64,000 bases of DNA from Paracoccus sediminicola (GTDB lineage: Bacteria; Pseudomonadota; Alphaproteobacteria; Rhodobacterales; Rhodobacteraceae), in the NCBI RefSeq assembly GCF_027912835.1, contig NZ_CP115768.1:496001-560000 (forward strand). The letters are read 5' to 3'. Shown in pieces: positions 42,378-52,140 of the stretch. Numbering within the stretch: position 1 is the first letter of the stretch; each line of letters begins with the position of its first letter. A program made the position numbers and the translations under genes. Under the pieces are notes generated by a model. It was not told the origin of the DNA, did not search any database, and was given only the letters and a program-made list of their open reading frames with translations.

Positions 42378-43324
42378 AAGCGTTTTCCTATGAACGGGCC
42401 AGCGATGCGGCTGGGGCCGCCGCGCAGCTCGCCGGCACCGAGGGCGCGAAATTCATCGCTGGCGGGACCAATCTTCTGGACCTGATGAAGCTCGGGATCG
42501 AGACGCCCGCCCATCTGATCGACCTGCGCGGTGCGGGGCTGGACGAAATCACCGAAACCGAGGAAGGCGGGCTGCGGATCGGCGCGCTTGTCAGCAATAC
42601 CGACCTTGCCGCCGATGAGCGTGTGCGCCGCGATTACGGTGTCCTGACGCGGGCGCTTGTCGCAGGGGCCTCGGGTCAGCTGCGCAACAAGGCGAGCACC
42701 GGCGGCAATCTGTTGCAGCGAACACGCTGCCCGTATTTCTACGACACCGCCATGCCCTGCAACAAGCGCGCGCCCGGTGCGGGCTGTGCGGCGCTGTCCG
42801 AAGGCGCATTCTCGCGCCAGCTCGGGGTGATCGGCACCTCGGATGCCTGCATCGCGACGCATCCCTCGGATATGGCGGTGGGGATGCGGGTGCTCGACGC
42901 AGTGGTCGAGACGGTCAACGCCGCGGGCGAAAGCCGCGAGATCCCGCTTGAGGATCTGCATCAGCTGCCCGGCGACACGCCCGAAATCGAGACCGCGCTG
43001 CAACAGGGTGAGCTGATCACCGCGGTGAGGCTGCCGCCCCCTGTGGGCGGGCGGCATGGCTATCACAAGGTGCGCGACCGGGCCTCTTATGCCTTCGCGC
43101 TTGTGTCGGTGGCGCTGATCCGTCAGCCGGACGGCTCTGGCCGGGTCGCGCTTGGCGGTGTCGCACCCAAGCCCTGGCGCAGTGCCGAGGCCGATGCCGA
43201 GCTGCCGAACGGCGCCACGGCGGTCATGGCGAAGTTGCTGGGCGGCGCCCGCCCGACCGAGGAAAACGCCTTCAAGATCACATTGGCCGAGCGCACGCTC
43301 GCCGCGATGCTGGCCGAGGAGTGA
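42374..43324 (+). CDS. paoB: Periplasmic aldehyde oxidoreductase FAD subunit, PaoB-like
   Basis: A 316 aa FAD-binding subunit of the xanthine oxidase family. The flavin-binding loop [20 protein letters not shown] is near residue 30, and the second signature [25 protein letters not shown] near residue 115 carries extra cysteines, as in PaoB, which binds an additional [4Fe-4S] cluster. It lies between paoA (4 bp overlap) and paoC (4 bp gap). Confidence 0.9.
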   Translation: MKAFSYERASDAAGAAAQLAGTEGAKFIAGGTNLLDLMKLGIETPAHLIDLRGAGLDEITETEEGGLRIGALVSNTDLAADERVRRDYGVLTRALVAGASGQLRNKASTGGNLLQRTRCPYFYDTAMPCNKRAPGAGCAALSEGAFSRQLGVIGTSDACIATHPSDMAVGMRVLDAVVETVNAAGESREIPLEDLHQLPGDTPEIETALQQGELITAVRLPPPVGGRHGYHKVRDRASYAFALVSVALIRQPDGSGRVALGGVAPKPWRSAEADAELPNGATAVMAKLLGGARPTEENAFKITLAERTLAAMLAEE

Positions 43325-43328
43325 GATC

Positions 43329-45512
43329 ATGGAATTCAACAAACCCGCTGAAGACAATCTCTTCGACCGCGCCACCATCATCGGAAAGCCGCATTCCCGG
43401 ATCGACGGTCCGGTGAAGGTATCCGGGCAGGCACGCTATGCCTATGAACGGCACGATGTGGTCGCGAACCAGTTGATCGGCTTCCCGGTCGGCGCCACCA
43501 TCGCAAAGGGTCGGGTGACCGCAATCGACGCCGAGGCGGCGCGCAATGCGCCGGGCGTGGTCGCGGTGGTCACCACGCTCGAGATCGACCCGCTGCCGAA
43601 ATGGGATTTCAACTATGCGCGGCTGTTCGGCGGTGACGAGATCCAGCATTATCACCAGGCCATCGCCGTGGTCGTGGCCGAGACCTTCGAACAGGCCCGC
43701 GCCGCTGCCGCGCTGATCGAAGCGGAGTACGAGGCAGAGCAGGTCGATGTCGATCTCGACGCCGCTTTTGCCCGGCTGGAAGGCACGGGCGAGGCCGAAA
43801 CCGACACAGGCGATTTCGAGGCCGCCTTCGCCGATGCGGCAGTCACGCTGGACGCGGTCTATCATACCCCGTCCCAGACCCATGCGATGATGGAGCCGCA
43901 TGCCTCGGTCGTGGATTGGTCGGATGGCGACAGGCTGACCGTGTGGACATCGAACCAGATGATCAACTGGAACAAGCAGTCGCTGGCCACGACATTCGGG
44001 CTCGAGATGGACAAGATCCGCGTCGAAAGCCCCTATGTCGGCGGCGGGTTCGGCGGCAAGCTTTGGCTGCGCGCCGATGCGGTGCTGGCCGCGATCGGAT
44101 CGCGCGCGGCGGGGCGGCCCGTCAAGCTGGCTCTGCCGCGGCCCTTGATGATGAACAACACCACCCATCGCTCTGCCACGGTGCAACATATCCGGCTGGC
44201 GGCCTCGGAAGACGGGCGGCTTGTCGGCGTGGCGCATGAGGCGGCCTCGCACACCCTGCCGGGCGGGCGGGGCGAGGATGCGACGGCGCAGACGCCCTAT
44301 TTCTATGCGGGCGAGAACCGGCTGATCCGCAACCATCTGGTCGATATGAACCTGCCCGAGTCCTCGGATATGCGGGCTCCCGGCGAGGCGCCGGGGCTCA
44401 TGGCGCTGGAAATCGCCATGGACGAGATGGCCGAGAAGCTGGATATGGACCCCGTCGCGTTCCGCAAGCTGAACGATACCCAGGTCAATCCCAGCAACCC
44501 CGAGCAGCGATTTTCGGACCGCAACTTCATCGCCTGCCTGGATCGGGGTGCCGAGCTTTTCGGCTGGGCGGATCGCAATGCGGCTCCGGGACAGAGGCGC
44601 GACGGCATGTGGCTGATCGGTCATGGCATGGCCGGCGCCTATCGCGGCGCGCCGACCCTGAAATCGGGGGCGCGGGTGCGGCTGCAATCGGGCCGGCTGA
44701 TCGTCGAGACCGACATGACCGATATCGGCACGGGCAGCTATACGATCATCGCCCAGACCGCCGCCGAGACGATGGGCCTGCCGATCGAGGCTGTCGAGGT
44801 CCGGCTTGGCAACAGCGCCTATCCGGTCTCGTCCGGCTCGGGCGGGCAATTTGGCGCGGCAAGCTCGACCGCCGGGGTCTATGCCGCCTGTCTCGCCCTT
44901 CAGGCGCAGATCGCGGACAGCCTGGGCGTCGAGGATCCGCGTTTCGAAAACGGGGAAATGCGTGCCGGCAACACGGTGATGCAGATCTCCGAGATTGGAG
45001 ATGGCGACGAACTGACCGCCGAGGACAGCGTGACTTTCGGTGCGTTCAAGCAAGAGATGGTGCTCGCGACTTTCGGCGCGCATTTTGTCGAGGTTGCCGT
45101 GCATGCTGCCACCGGCGAGACCCGCATCCGCCGCATGGTCGCGGTCTGCGATGCGGGCCGCATCCTGAACCCGGTTACCGCGCGCAGCCAGGTGATCGGC
45201 GGGATGACCATGGCCGCAGGTGCAGCGCTATGCGAGGATCTCGCCACCGATATGGGGCGCGGCTTCTTCGTGAACCACGATCTTGCGGGCTATGAGGTCG
45301 CCGTCCACGCCGATATTCCCGAACAGACCGTCGAGTTTCTTGACACGCTCGACCCGGCCTCGACGCCGCTGAAAGCCAAAGGCGTGGGCGAGCTGGGCAT
45401 TTGCGGCGCGGCGGCGGCGATTGCCAATGCGATGTATAACGCGACCGGGGTGCGGGTGCGCGACTATCCGATCACGCTCGACAGGATGATCGACCGGCTT
45501 CCGGCGATCTGA
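43329..45512 (+). CDS. paoC: Periplasmic aldehyde oxidoreductase molybdenum subunit, PaoC-like
   Basis: A 727 aa catalytic subunit with a molybdenum cofactor. Features: an N-terminal domain (GKPHSRIDGPVKVSGQARYAYE), cofactor-contacting VGGGFGGKLWLRADAVLAA (about residue 240), GSGGQFGAASSTAG and the C-terminal base Glu in KGVGELGICGAAAAI (about residue 690). It carries no signal peptide of its own; export would depend on PaoA and TatABC, which are both in this window. It can remove aldehydes released in the periplasm, for instance by the amine dehydrogenase (inference). Confidence 0.9.
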   Translation: MEFNKPAEDNLFDRATIIGKPHSRIDGPVKVSGQARYAYERHDVVANQLIGFPVGATIAKGRVTAIDAEAARNAPGVVAVVTTLEIDPLPKWDFNYARLFGGDEIQHYHQAIAVVVAETFEQARAAAALIEAEYEAEQVDVDLDAAFARLEGTGEAETDTGDFEAAFADAAVTLDAVYHTPSQTHAMMEPHASVVDWSDGDRLTVWTSNQMINWNKQSLATTFGLEMDKIRVESPYVGGGFGGKLWLRADAVLAAIGSRAAGRPVKLALPRPLMMNNTTHRSATVQHIRLAASEDGRLVGVAHEAASHTLPGGRGEDATAQTPYFYAGENRLIRNHLVDMNLPESSDMRAPGEAPGLMALEIAMDEMAEKLDMDPVAFRKLNDTQVNPSNPEQRFSDRNFIACLDRGAELFGWADRNAAPGQRRDGMWLIGHGMAGAYRGAPTLKSGARVRLQSGRLIVETDMTDIGTGSYTIIAQTAAETMGLPIEAVEVRLGNSAYPVSSGSGGQFGAASSTAGVYAACLALQAQIADSLGVEDPRFENGEMRAGNTVMQISEIGDGDELTAEDSVTFGAFKQEMVLATFGAHFVEVAVHAATGETRIRRMVAVCDAGRILNPVTARSQVIGGMTMAAGAALCEDLATDMGRGFFVNHDLAGYEVAVHADIPEQTVEFLDTLDPASTPLKAKGVGELGICGAAAAIANAMYNATGVRVRDYPITLDRMIDRLPAI

Positions 45513-45554
45513 GCCCGCGGCTGGTATCGGCCCGGCCAATTCGCCCAATCCTGA

Positions 45555-45580
45555 GCCCGCCGCGCTGTTGCGCGGCGGGC
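45555..45580 (+). terminator. Strong terminator hairpin between paoC and the ZIP transporter gene
   Basis: An 11-bp perfect stem (GCCCGCCGCGC / GCGCGGCGGGC) with a TGTT tetraloop follows the paoC stop by 43 bp and is followed by AATTT. It lies between two converging genes and may stop transcription from both sides. Confidence 0.8.
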
Positions 45581-45618
45581 AATTTACATGCGGTCCTGTG
45601 TTGGGAAAAGGGCCGCGC

Positions 45619-46410
45619 TCAGCCCGCGCCGATGATCGATTCCAGCCCCGAGGAGACGAGCGTGAACAGCACGAATCCGCCCGCGAAGGCGGCGACCGAG
45701 CTGCGGTTATCCTCTTCAGCGTCATGCGCCTCGCCCAGCATCTCCTCGACGGCGGCGACGGTCAGCAGCCCCGAGACAAAGGTCAGCGCCAGCATTTTCA
45801 GCATCTCGGGCGCATTGCGCAGCAGCAGGAACGCGACGAGAGCGGCGCCGACCGAGAACAGCACGAACGATGCCGACAGCAGGATCCGGCGCCCGCGCTC
45901 GACCCCCTTGGCGCGGAAATTGGCGATCACCGCATATCCCTCGGGGAAATCCGCCATGACCTGACCGAGCGCCAGCGTCAGGGCGAGGGCGGGCGAGAGC
46001 GCCGCGCCGGAGCCCAGCATGAAGCCGTCACTGGCCAGATCCACCGCCACGGCGACATAGATCATCCACATGGCGGCGCCACCGCCGATTTTCGGCGCGC
46101 CGGCATGATCGTCGTCGTGATCCGCGCCATGCCCGTCCGAGACCGCGTTATGCAGCATCTCCTCGATGAGGATATAGGCGGCGGCCCCGGCGGCAAAGCC
46201 GGCCGCGATCCACCAGCCGGGAAGAACCTCGACGGCCTCGGGCATCAGCTCGACGGCGACAATGGCAATGACGATTCCCGACGCCGCGTGCAGGGCGAGA
46301 TTAAGCAACCTTGGCGAGCTGGGCCCATATTCCGCTGCCAGACCACCGGCGAAATTTCCGAGACCCGGCAGCAATGCCAGCAGCAGAACCTGCCACAACC
46401 CGTCCATCAT
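45619..46410 (-). CDS. ZIP-family divalent metal transporter
   Basis: A 263 aa inner-membrane protein with about eight hydrophobic segments. A His/Asp-rich cytoplasmic loop (SDGHGADHDDDHAG, about residue 95) precedes DLASDGFMLGSG and the metal-site helix ALGQVMADFPEGYAV, typical of ZIP transporters importing zinc or iron. It is transcribed towards paoC and diverges from the peptide transporter operon. Metal specificity is not readable. Confidence 0.85.
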   Translation of the reverse strand: MMDGLWQVLLLALLPGLGNFAGGLAAEYGPSSPRLLNLALHAASGIVIAIVAVELMPEAVEVLPGWWIAAGFAAGAAAYILIEEMLHNAVSDGHGADHDDDHAGAPKIGGGAAMWMIYVAVAVDLASDGFMLGSGAALSPALALTLALGQVMADFPEGYAVIANFRAKGVERGRRILLSASFVLFSVGAALVAFLLLRNAPEMLKMLALTFVSGLLTVAAVEEMLGEAHDAEEDNRSSVAAFAGGFVLFTLVSSGLESIIGAG

Positions 46411-46571
46411 CGGTTTTCCATCCTCTGTCAGGGTGTTGTGCCTGCATCATAACGGATGCGTTCCAGCGAGCAACCGCAGCGGCGCGAGCGGGCGCCGTCT
46501 GCCGGGCGGTGCGGAAAGCTTGGGTAGGAAATGGTTAAGGGTTGCAATAGCAGAGATGCTGTGGCTTGCTG

Positions 46572-46590
46572 AACCAATCCGGGATTGGTT
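46572..46590. promoter_or_regulatory. Perfect 19-bp operator-like palindrome at the start of the peptide transporter operon
   Basis: AACCAATCC and GGATTGGTT are exact reverse complements around a single central G, ending 8 bp before the first ATG of the operon. The location over the translation start region and the A/T-containing arms suit a repressor site; the FadR-type GntR regulator encoded at the end of the same operon is the obvious candidate. An RNA hairpin acting on translation is an alternative. Confidence 0.5.
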
Positions 46591-46598
46591 TGGATTCG

Positions 46599-47594
46599 AT
46601 GACGCAGATGACAGCACAGACCGAAACGCTGCTGACCCTCGACGGGCTGAGCGTGCATGTGCCCGGCCATGATGCGCCGTTGCTGGATGGGGTGACCTTG
46701 TCGGTGCATCGTGGCGAGACGCTGTGCATCGTCGGCGAATCGGGTTGCGGCAAAAGTCTCACCTCGCTCGCGGTGATGGGGCTGCTGCCGCCCGCCTTGC
46801 GCCGCAGGCTGGCGGGTGATCTGGATTTTGCGGGCCGGCGGATCGCGCTTGGCGATCAGGCCGAGCTGGCGAAGCTGCGCGGCAACCGGATCGGGATGAT
46901 CTTTCAGGAACCCATGTCCAGCCTGAACCCTGCCCATCGCATCGGTGACCAGATCGCCGAGGCCTGGCGGCGGCACAATCCCGGCAACGGACAGGAACAG
47001 GCAGTCGAAATGCTGCGCCGCGTCGGCATCCCAGCGCCCGAGCGGCGGATGCGCGATTACCCGCATCAGATGTCGGGCGGAATGCGGCAGCGCGTGATGA
47101 TCGCGATGGCGCTGGTGAACAGCCCCGATCTGCTGATCGCGGACGAGCCGACGACCGCGCTGGACGTGACGATTCAGGCGCAGATCCTCGATCTGATCCG
47201 CGAATTGCAGGCTGGCGGCGAGATGGGGGTGATGCTCATCACCCATGATCTCGGCGTCGTGGCCGAGGTGGCGACGACGGTGGCGGTCATGTATGCGGGC
47301 CGCGTCGTCGAAAGCGGCCCGGTCGAGGCGATCTTCGGCGATCCGCAGCACCCCTATACGATAGGGCTCATGTCCTCGGTTCCGGCGCTGCGCGGTCCGC
47401 GCACCAGGCTGGCCTCGGTTCCGGGCATCGTGCCGTCCATCGAGACCATGCCGCAGGGCTGCCGTTTCTCGACCCGCTGTCCCTTTGCGCGCGCGCGTTG
47501 CAACGACACGCCGCCGCTGACCGGGATCGCGCCGGACCACAATGTGGCTTGCCATTTCGCGCCGCTGGAACAGCGTCTGGAGGGGGCCGCATGA
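46599..47594 (+). CDS. Peptide ABC transporter ATP-binding protein (DppD/GsiA-like)
   Basis: A 331 aa ABC ATPase of the dipeptide/oligopeptide/nickel group. Walker [12 protein letters not shown] (about residue 47), signature [15 protein letters not shown], Walker [15 protein letters not shown] and the C-terminal oligopeptide-ABC motif [15 protein letters not shown] are present. Start: ATG 46599 or ATG 46608. The stop overlaps the next ATPase gene by 4 bp. First gene of an operon encoding two ATPases, binding protein, two permeases, and then metabolic genes. Confidence 0.9.
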   Translation: MTQMTAQTETLLTLDGLSVHVPGHDAPLLDGVTLSVHRGETLCIVGESGCGKSLTSLAVMGLLPPALRRRLAGDLDFAGRRIALGDQAELAKLRGNRIGMIFQEPMSSLNPAHRIGDQIAEAWRRHNPGNGQEQAVEMLRRVGIPAPERRMRDYPHQMSGGMRQRVMIAMALVNSPDLLIADEPTTALDVTIQAQILDLIRELQAGGEMGVMLITHDLGVVAEVATTVAVMYAGRVVESGPVEAIFGDPQHPYTIGLMSSVPALRGPRTRLASVPGIVPSIETMPQGCRFSTRCPFARARCNDTPPLTGIAPDHNVACHFAPLEQRLEGAA

Positions 47595-48691
47595 GCGAGA
47601 CGGTGATCGAGGCGCGCGGGCTGTCGAAGCATTTCGAGATCGGCGGCGGTTTCATGAAGGCGCCCAAGCTGCTGCACGCGGTGGACGGCGTCGATCTGAG
47701 CGTCGCGCGCGGTGAGACCTTCGCCATTGTCGGCGAATCCGGCTGTGGGAAATCGACGCTGGCGCGGCTGCTGATGCGGCTGCATGAGCCCAGCGCAGGC
47801 TCGGTGCGCGTCGCCGGCCACGAGATCGCGCAGATCAGCGGCAAAGAGCTGCGCGCGCTGCGCCGCGATGTGCAGTTTATTTTCCAGGACCCGTTTTCCT
47901 CGCTGAATCCCCGGCTGACCGTGGCGCGGCTGGTGGCCGAACCGCTGGAGGCGCATCGCCCCGAGATGAACGCCGCCGCCCGCCGCGCCGAGGTCGCGCG
48001 GCTGCTGTCCCAGGTCGGGCTGCGGCCGGAACATATGGATCGCTATCCGCATGAATTCAGCGGCGGTCAGCGGCAGCGGATCGGCATTGCGCGGGCGCTT
48101 GCCTCGGGGCCGAAGCTGCTGATCGGGGATGAGCCGGTCAGCGCGCTCGATGTCAGCGTTCAGGCGCAGGTGGTGAACCTGCTGGCCGATCTGCGTGACC
48201 GGCTGGGGCTGACGCTTGTGGTGATCGCCCATGACCTCGCCGTGATCCGCCAGATGAGCGACCGTGTCGCGGTGATGTATCTCGGCCGGATCGTCGAAAG
48301 CGGGCCGACCGACGCGATCTTTGCTCATCCGCGCCATCCCTACACGCGGGCGCTTCTGGCGGCGATTCCCGGCCCCGAGGGCGGGGGCGAGGGACCAGCG
48401 CTGACCGGCGAGACCCCAAGCCCGATGGACCCGCCCTCGGGCTGCCATTTCCGCACGCGCTGCCCCTATGCCGAGGCGATCTGCGAAGGCGGGCGCCCGC
48501 CGACCGAGACGACCGATGCCGGCACCGAGATCGCCTGTTTCCGCTGGCGCGAGATCGCCGGCAGCGATGACAGACTGCCACCTCCGCCGGCCCGCAGCGC
48601 GGCGGCGGAAACACGTTTCCGGCTTTACAGGCAGGCACTCGCCGCCGCGGACGGAACGACCGAAAACCAACCGGAGGAGACCCCATCATGA
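47591..48691 (+). CDS. Peptide ABC transporter ATP-binding protein (DppF-like)
   Basis: A 366 aa ABC ATPase, second of the pair. Walker [16 protein letters not shown]-loop FIFQDPFSSLNPRL, signature FSGGQRQRIGIARAL, Walker B KLLIGDEPVSALDV and the C-terminal GCHFRTRCPYAEAIC are complete. A tail of about 45 residues follows the conserved domain. Overlaps the binding-protein gene by 4 bp (ATGA), so the proteins are made together. Confidence 0.9.
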   Translation: MSETVIEARGLSKHFEIGGGFMKAPKLLHAVDGVDLSVARGETFAIVGESGCGKSTLARLLMRLHEPSAGSVRVAGHEIAQISGKELRALRRDVQFIFQDPFSSLNPRLTVARLVAEPLEAHRPEMNAAARRAEVARLLSQVGLRPEHMDRYPHEFSGGQRQRIGIARALASGPKLLIGDEPVSALDVSVQAQVVNLLADLRDRLGLTLVVIAHDLAVIRQMSDRVAVMYLGRIVESGPTDAIFAHPRHPYTRALLAAIPGPEGGGEGPALTGETPSPMDPPSGCHFRTRCPYAEAICEGGRPPTETTDAGTEIACFRWREIAGSDDRLPPPPARSAAAETRFRLYRQALAAADGTTENQPEETPS

Positions 48692-50190
48692 CGTTCAGAA
48701 GAACGCTCTTCATCGCCGCCCTGCTCGGCTCTACCGCACTGGCCGCACAGGGTCAGACGCTGCGCATCGGGCTGGAAAGCGACCCTGACGCGCTCGACCC
48801 CGATCGCGGCCGGACCTTTGTTGGCCGGATCGTGTTCACCGCGCTCTGCGACAAGCTGATCGACGTGACGCCGGATCTGGAGCTGATCCCGCAGCTCGCG
48901 ACCGAATGGACGGTCAGCGAGGATGGCAAAACCGTCGACATGATGTTGCGCGAGGGGGTGGTGTTCCATGACGGCACGGCCTTCGACGGCGAGGCGGTCA
49001 AGGCCAATATCGAACGCTCGCAGACGCTCGACAGCAGCATGAGAAAATCCGAAATCAGCACCATCGAAGAGGTCGAGGTGGTCGATACGCATCACGTCCG
49101 GCTGAAGCTCTCGGCGCCCGATGCGCCGCTATTGGCGCAGCTTGCCGACCGGGCCGGGATGATGATCTCGCCCGCAAGCTTCGACGGCGATGTGTCGGCC
49201 AATCCGGTCTGCTCCGGCCCGTTCAAATTCGTGAGCCGTGTGGCGCAGGACCGGATCGAGCTGGAGAAATTCGAGGATTACTGGAATGCCGACGAAATTC
49301 TGCTCGACGGGGTGAGCTATCTGCCGATTCCCGATTCGACGGTGCGTCTGGCCAATCTGCAATCCGGGGACCTCGATCTCATCAACAGGCTCGCGGCGAC
49401 CGATGTCGAGACGGTGAAGGCCAGCGACGACCTGACCTATGAGCGCGCCGACGGGCTCGGCTATCAGGGTATCACCTTCAATACCCAGAACGGGCCGAAA
49501 GCCGACAACCCCTTCGGCAACGATCCGCGGCTGCGCAAGGCGCTGTCGCTCGCCATCGACCGCGCCGCGATCAACCAGGTCGTGTTCGCCGGCATGGCGG
49601 CCCCGGCCAGCCAGTCCGCCTCTGCCGTCAGCCCCTATTTCGACGAAGCCTATCCAGTGCCGGAACGCGACATCGAACAGGCCAAGGCCCTGCTGGCCGA
49701 GGCGGGTTATGCCGACGGCATCACGCTGGACATGCAGTTCCCCAACCGGCCCGAGAACCAGCAGGTCGTGCAGATGATCCAGGCCATGGCCGCCGAGGCG
49801 GGCATCCAGATCAATCTCGTCGCCAAGGAATTCGCGACCATGCTGTCCGACCAGGCCGCCGGCGATTTCCAGGCCAGTCAGGTCGGCTGGTCGGGCCGGA
49901 TCGACCCTGACGGCAATATTCTGGGCTTTGTCTCGACGGATGGCGGGTTCAATGACGGAAAATACTCGAATGAAGAGGTCGACCGGCTCCTCGCAGAGGC
50001 CCGCGCCGTCAGCGACATGGAAGAGCGCAAGGCGCTGTATCATCAGGCCAACCAGATCCTGATGGAAGAGCTGCCGCTTTTCTATCTGTATAACGAAGCC
50101 TGGCTCTATGGCGTCTCCGGCGATGTCGAAGGCTTCAGCCCCAGCCCGGACGGGATGATCCGGCTGGAAGGCGTGTCGCTGACCGAATGA
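48688..50190 (+). CDS. Periplasmic peptide-binding protein (SBP family 5)
   Basis: A 500 aa solute-binding protein with a signal peptide (residues 1-20, cut at LAA-Q). Family 5 features: LRIGLESDPDALDPDRGR, LIPQLATEWTVSEDGKTVDMMLREGVVFHDGTAFD and RKALSLAIDRAAINQVVF. It delivers ligand to the permease pair downstream. With a gamma-glutamyltransferase in the operon, glutathione or gamma-glutamyl peptides are possible ligands (compare GsiB), but this is inference. Confidence 0.9.
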   Translation: MTFRRTLFIAALLGSTALAAQGQTLRIGLESDPDALDPDRGRTFVGRIVFTALCDKLIDVTPDLELIPQLATEWTVSEDGKTVDMMLREGVVFHDGTAFDGEAVKANIERSQTLDSSMRKSEISTIEEVEVVDTHHVRLKLSAPDAPLLAQLADRAGMMISPASFDGDVSANPVCSGPFKFVSRVAQDRIELEKFEDYWNADEILLDGVSYLPIPDSTVRLANLQSGDLDLINRLAATDVETVKASDDLTYERADGLGYQGITFNTQNGPKADNPFGNDPRLRKALSLAIDRAAINQVVFAGMAAPASQSASAVSPYFDEAYPVPERDIEQAKALLAEAGYADGITLDMQFPNRPENQQVVQMIQAMAAEAGIQINLVAKEFATMLSDQAAGDFQASQVGWSGRIDPDGNILGFVSTDGGFNDGKYSNEEVDRLLAEARAVSDMEERKALYHQANQILMEELPLFYLYNEAWLYGVSGDVEGFSPSPDGMIRLEGVSLTE

Positions 50191-50196
50191 GCCGCA

Positions 50197-50227
50197 GGGC
50201 CGGGCGGCGCGATGCGTCGCCCGGCCC
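50197..50227 (+). other. Intercistronic hairpin after the binding-protein gene
   Basis: A perfect 10-bp stem (GGGCCGGGCG / CGCCCGGCCC) with an 11-nt loop begins 7 bp after the binding-protein stop, and no T-run follows. Such structures commonly protect the upstream mRNA from decay, allowing more binding protein than permease. Confidence 0.55.
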
Positions 50228-50299
50228 GTTCCGCTTGACCCCGCCCGCCCGGTCGCCATCTCGCGGCAAAAGGGCGGTCCACCCGAGAAGGCGCTTCTG

Positions 50300-51244
50300 A
50301 TGCTGTCCTATATCGCCCGCCGCCTGCTGGTCTCGATCCCGACGCTGATCCTCGTGTCGATCTTCGTCTTCGCGTTGCAGCAGCTTCTGCCCGGAGATCC
50401 GGTGCTGGCGCTCGCCGGAGAGGATCGCGACCCCGAGACGCTGGAGCGGCTGCGCGAGCTGTATCACCTGAACGACCCGATCTGGATGCAATATCTGCGC
50501 TGGATCGGCGGCGTGTTGCAGGGCGATTTCGGCCAGTCGATCCGCACCGGGCTGCCGGTGTCAGAGATGATCGCCTCGAAGCTGCCGGTGACGATCCAGC
50601 TTGCGGTGATGTCGATGATCTTCGCCGCCGCCATCGGGATTCCGGCCGGCATCATCTCGGCGGTGAAGAAGGGCACGATGACGGATTACGTCGCCAATAT
50701 CGTCGCCTTGTCGGGGCTGTCCCTGCCGAATTTCTGGCTGGGCATCATGCTGATCCTGCTGGTCTCGGTCCGCTGGCAGCTTCTTCCTGCCTCGGGCTAT
50801 GTCCCGCTGACCGAAGACCCGCTGCAATCCATCCGCACCATGCTGATGCCCGCCTTCGTTCTGGGCACCGCGCTCGCCGCCTCGCTGATGCGGCACACGC
50901 GGTCGTCGATGCTGGGCGTGCTGCGGCAGGACTATATCCGCACCGCCCGCGCGAAAGGGCTGGGAGAGCGGACGGTGGTCATGCATCACGCCTTCCGCAA
51001 TGCGCTCACCCCGGTGGTGACGCTGGCCGCGCTGCTGTTCGGAGAGCTGATTGCAGGCGCGGTGCTGACCGAGCAGATCTTTACCATTCCTGGTTTCGGC
51101 AAGATGGTGGTCGATGCGGTGTTCAACCGCGATTACGCAGTGGTGCAGGGGGTGGTTCTGGTCACGGCGATGGGCTTCATCCTGATGAATCTGGTCGCCG
51201 ACGCAGCCTATGTGATGCTGAACCCGCGCCTGAAGGTGAGCTGA
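50300..51244 (+). CDS. Peptide ABC transporter permease (DppB-like)
   Basis: A 314 aa inner-membrane permease with six segments and the DppB N-terminus (LSYIARRLLVSIPTLILVSIFVFALQQLLPGDP). The ATPase-contact EAA-like loop appears as DYIRTARAKGLGERTVVMHHAFRNALTPVV. Its stop overlaps the next permease start (TGATG). It forms the channel with the DppC-like partner. Confidence 0.92.
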   Translation: MLSYIARRLLVSIPTLILVSIFVFALQQLLPGDPVLALAGEDRDPETLERLRELYHLNDPIWMQYLRWIGGVLQGDFGQSIRTGLPVSEMIASKLPVTIQLAVMSMIFAAAIGIPAGIISAVKKGTMTDYVANIVALSGLSLPNFWLGIMLILLVSVRWQLLPASGYVPLTEDPLQSIRTMLMPAFVLGTALAASLMRHTRSSMLGVLRQDYIRTARAKGLGERTVVMHHAFRNALTPVVTLAALLFGELIAGAVLTEQIFTIPGFGKMVVDAVFNRDYAVVQGVVLVTAMGFILMNLVADAAYVMLNPRLKVS

Positions 51245-52125
51245 TGACCGAAGCCGCATCCCATAACGCCACCAGCACCGCGCCGATCCGCAAGCCGCGC
51301 AGCCGGGTCTGGGGTAAGCTGCTGGCCCATCGCAGCGCCATGTTCGGCGCCGCTCTGGTCAGCGTGTTCATCCTGCTGGCGCTTGCCGCCCCGATCCTGC
51401 CGCTGCCCGATCCGGCCGCCGCCGACTGGGCCGCGATCCGGCAGCCGCCCTCGGCGGCGCATTGGTTCGGCACGGATGAGCTGGGCCGCGACCAGCTGTC
51501 GCGCATGATCTGGGGCGCGCGCGCCTCGCTGATGGCGGGGGTGGTGTCTGTTGCCATCGCCATTGCCATCGGCGTGCCCCTCGGTGTCATCGCCGGATAT
51601 TTCGGTGGCTGGACCGATGCCATCATCTCGCGCTGCACCGAGGCGCTGCTGGCCATGCCGTTCCTGATCCTCGCGATTGCGCTGGCGGCGTTTCTGGGGC
51701 CGTCGCTGACCAACGCGATGATCGCCATCGGCATCGCCGCCACCCCGGTCTTCATCCGGCTGACACGCGGCCAGGCGATCAACGTCGCCTCCGAGGATTA
51801 CGTGGAAAGCGCGAATGCGATCGGGCTGTCCACCCCGGTGATCCTGAGGCGCTATATTTTCCCCAACGTGCTGCCTCCGGTCCTCGTCCAGGCAACACTC
51901 ACCGTGGCCAGCGCGATCATTGCCGAGGCTTCGCTGTCCTTTCTCGGCCTTGGCCAGCAACCGCCCGCGCCGAGCTGGGGCGCGATGCTGAACGTCGCCA
52001 AGGGGTTCATGGCACAGGCACCCTGGATGGCCGTCTGGCCGGGCATCGCGATCTTTCTGGTCGTGCTCGGCTTCAACCTGCTTGGCGACGGGTTGCGCGA
52101 CGCGCTCGACCCTCGCGAGGATTGA
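51244..52125 (+). CDS. Peptide ABC transporter permease (DppC-like)
   Basis: A 293 aa permease. The N-terminal membrane helix is followed by the conserved HWFGTDELGRDQLSRMIWGARASL, and the EAA-like loop is EDYVESANAIGLSTPVILRRYIFPNVLPPVLV. About six membrane segments. Completes the transporter; the gamma-glutamyltransferase gene starts 15 bp downstream. Confidence 0.92.
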   Translation: MTEAASHNATSTAPIRKPRSRVWGKLLAHRSAMFGAALVSVFILLALAAPILPLPDPAAADWAAIRQPPSAAHWFGTDELGRDQLSRMIWGARASLMAGVVSVAIAIAIGVPLGVIAGYFGGWTDAIISRCTEALLAMPFLILAIALAAFLGPSLTNAMIAIGIAATPVFIRLTRGQAINVASEDYVESANAIGLSTPVILRRYIFPNVLPPVLVQATLTVASAIIAEASLSFLGLGQQPPAPSWGAMLNVAKGFMAQAPWMAVWPGIAIFLVVLGFNLLGDGLRDALDPRED

Positions 52126-52140
52126 TGTACAGGAAACGAT

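Noticed and set aside
43278..45104. A 608-codon minus-strand frame opposite paoC
   Set aside because: paoC has complete molybdoenzyme motifs, and the antisense frame shows no recognisable domain.
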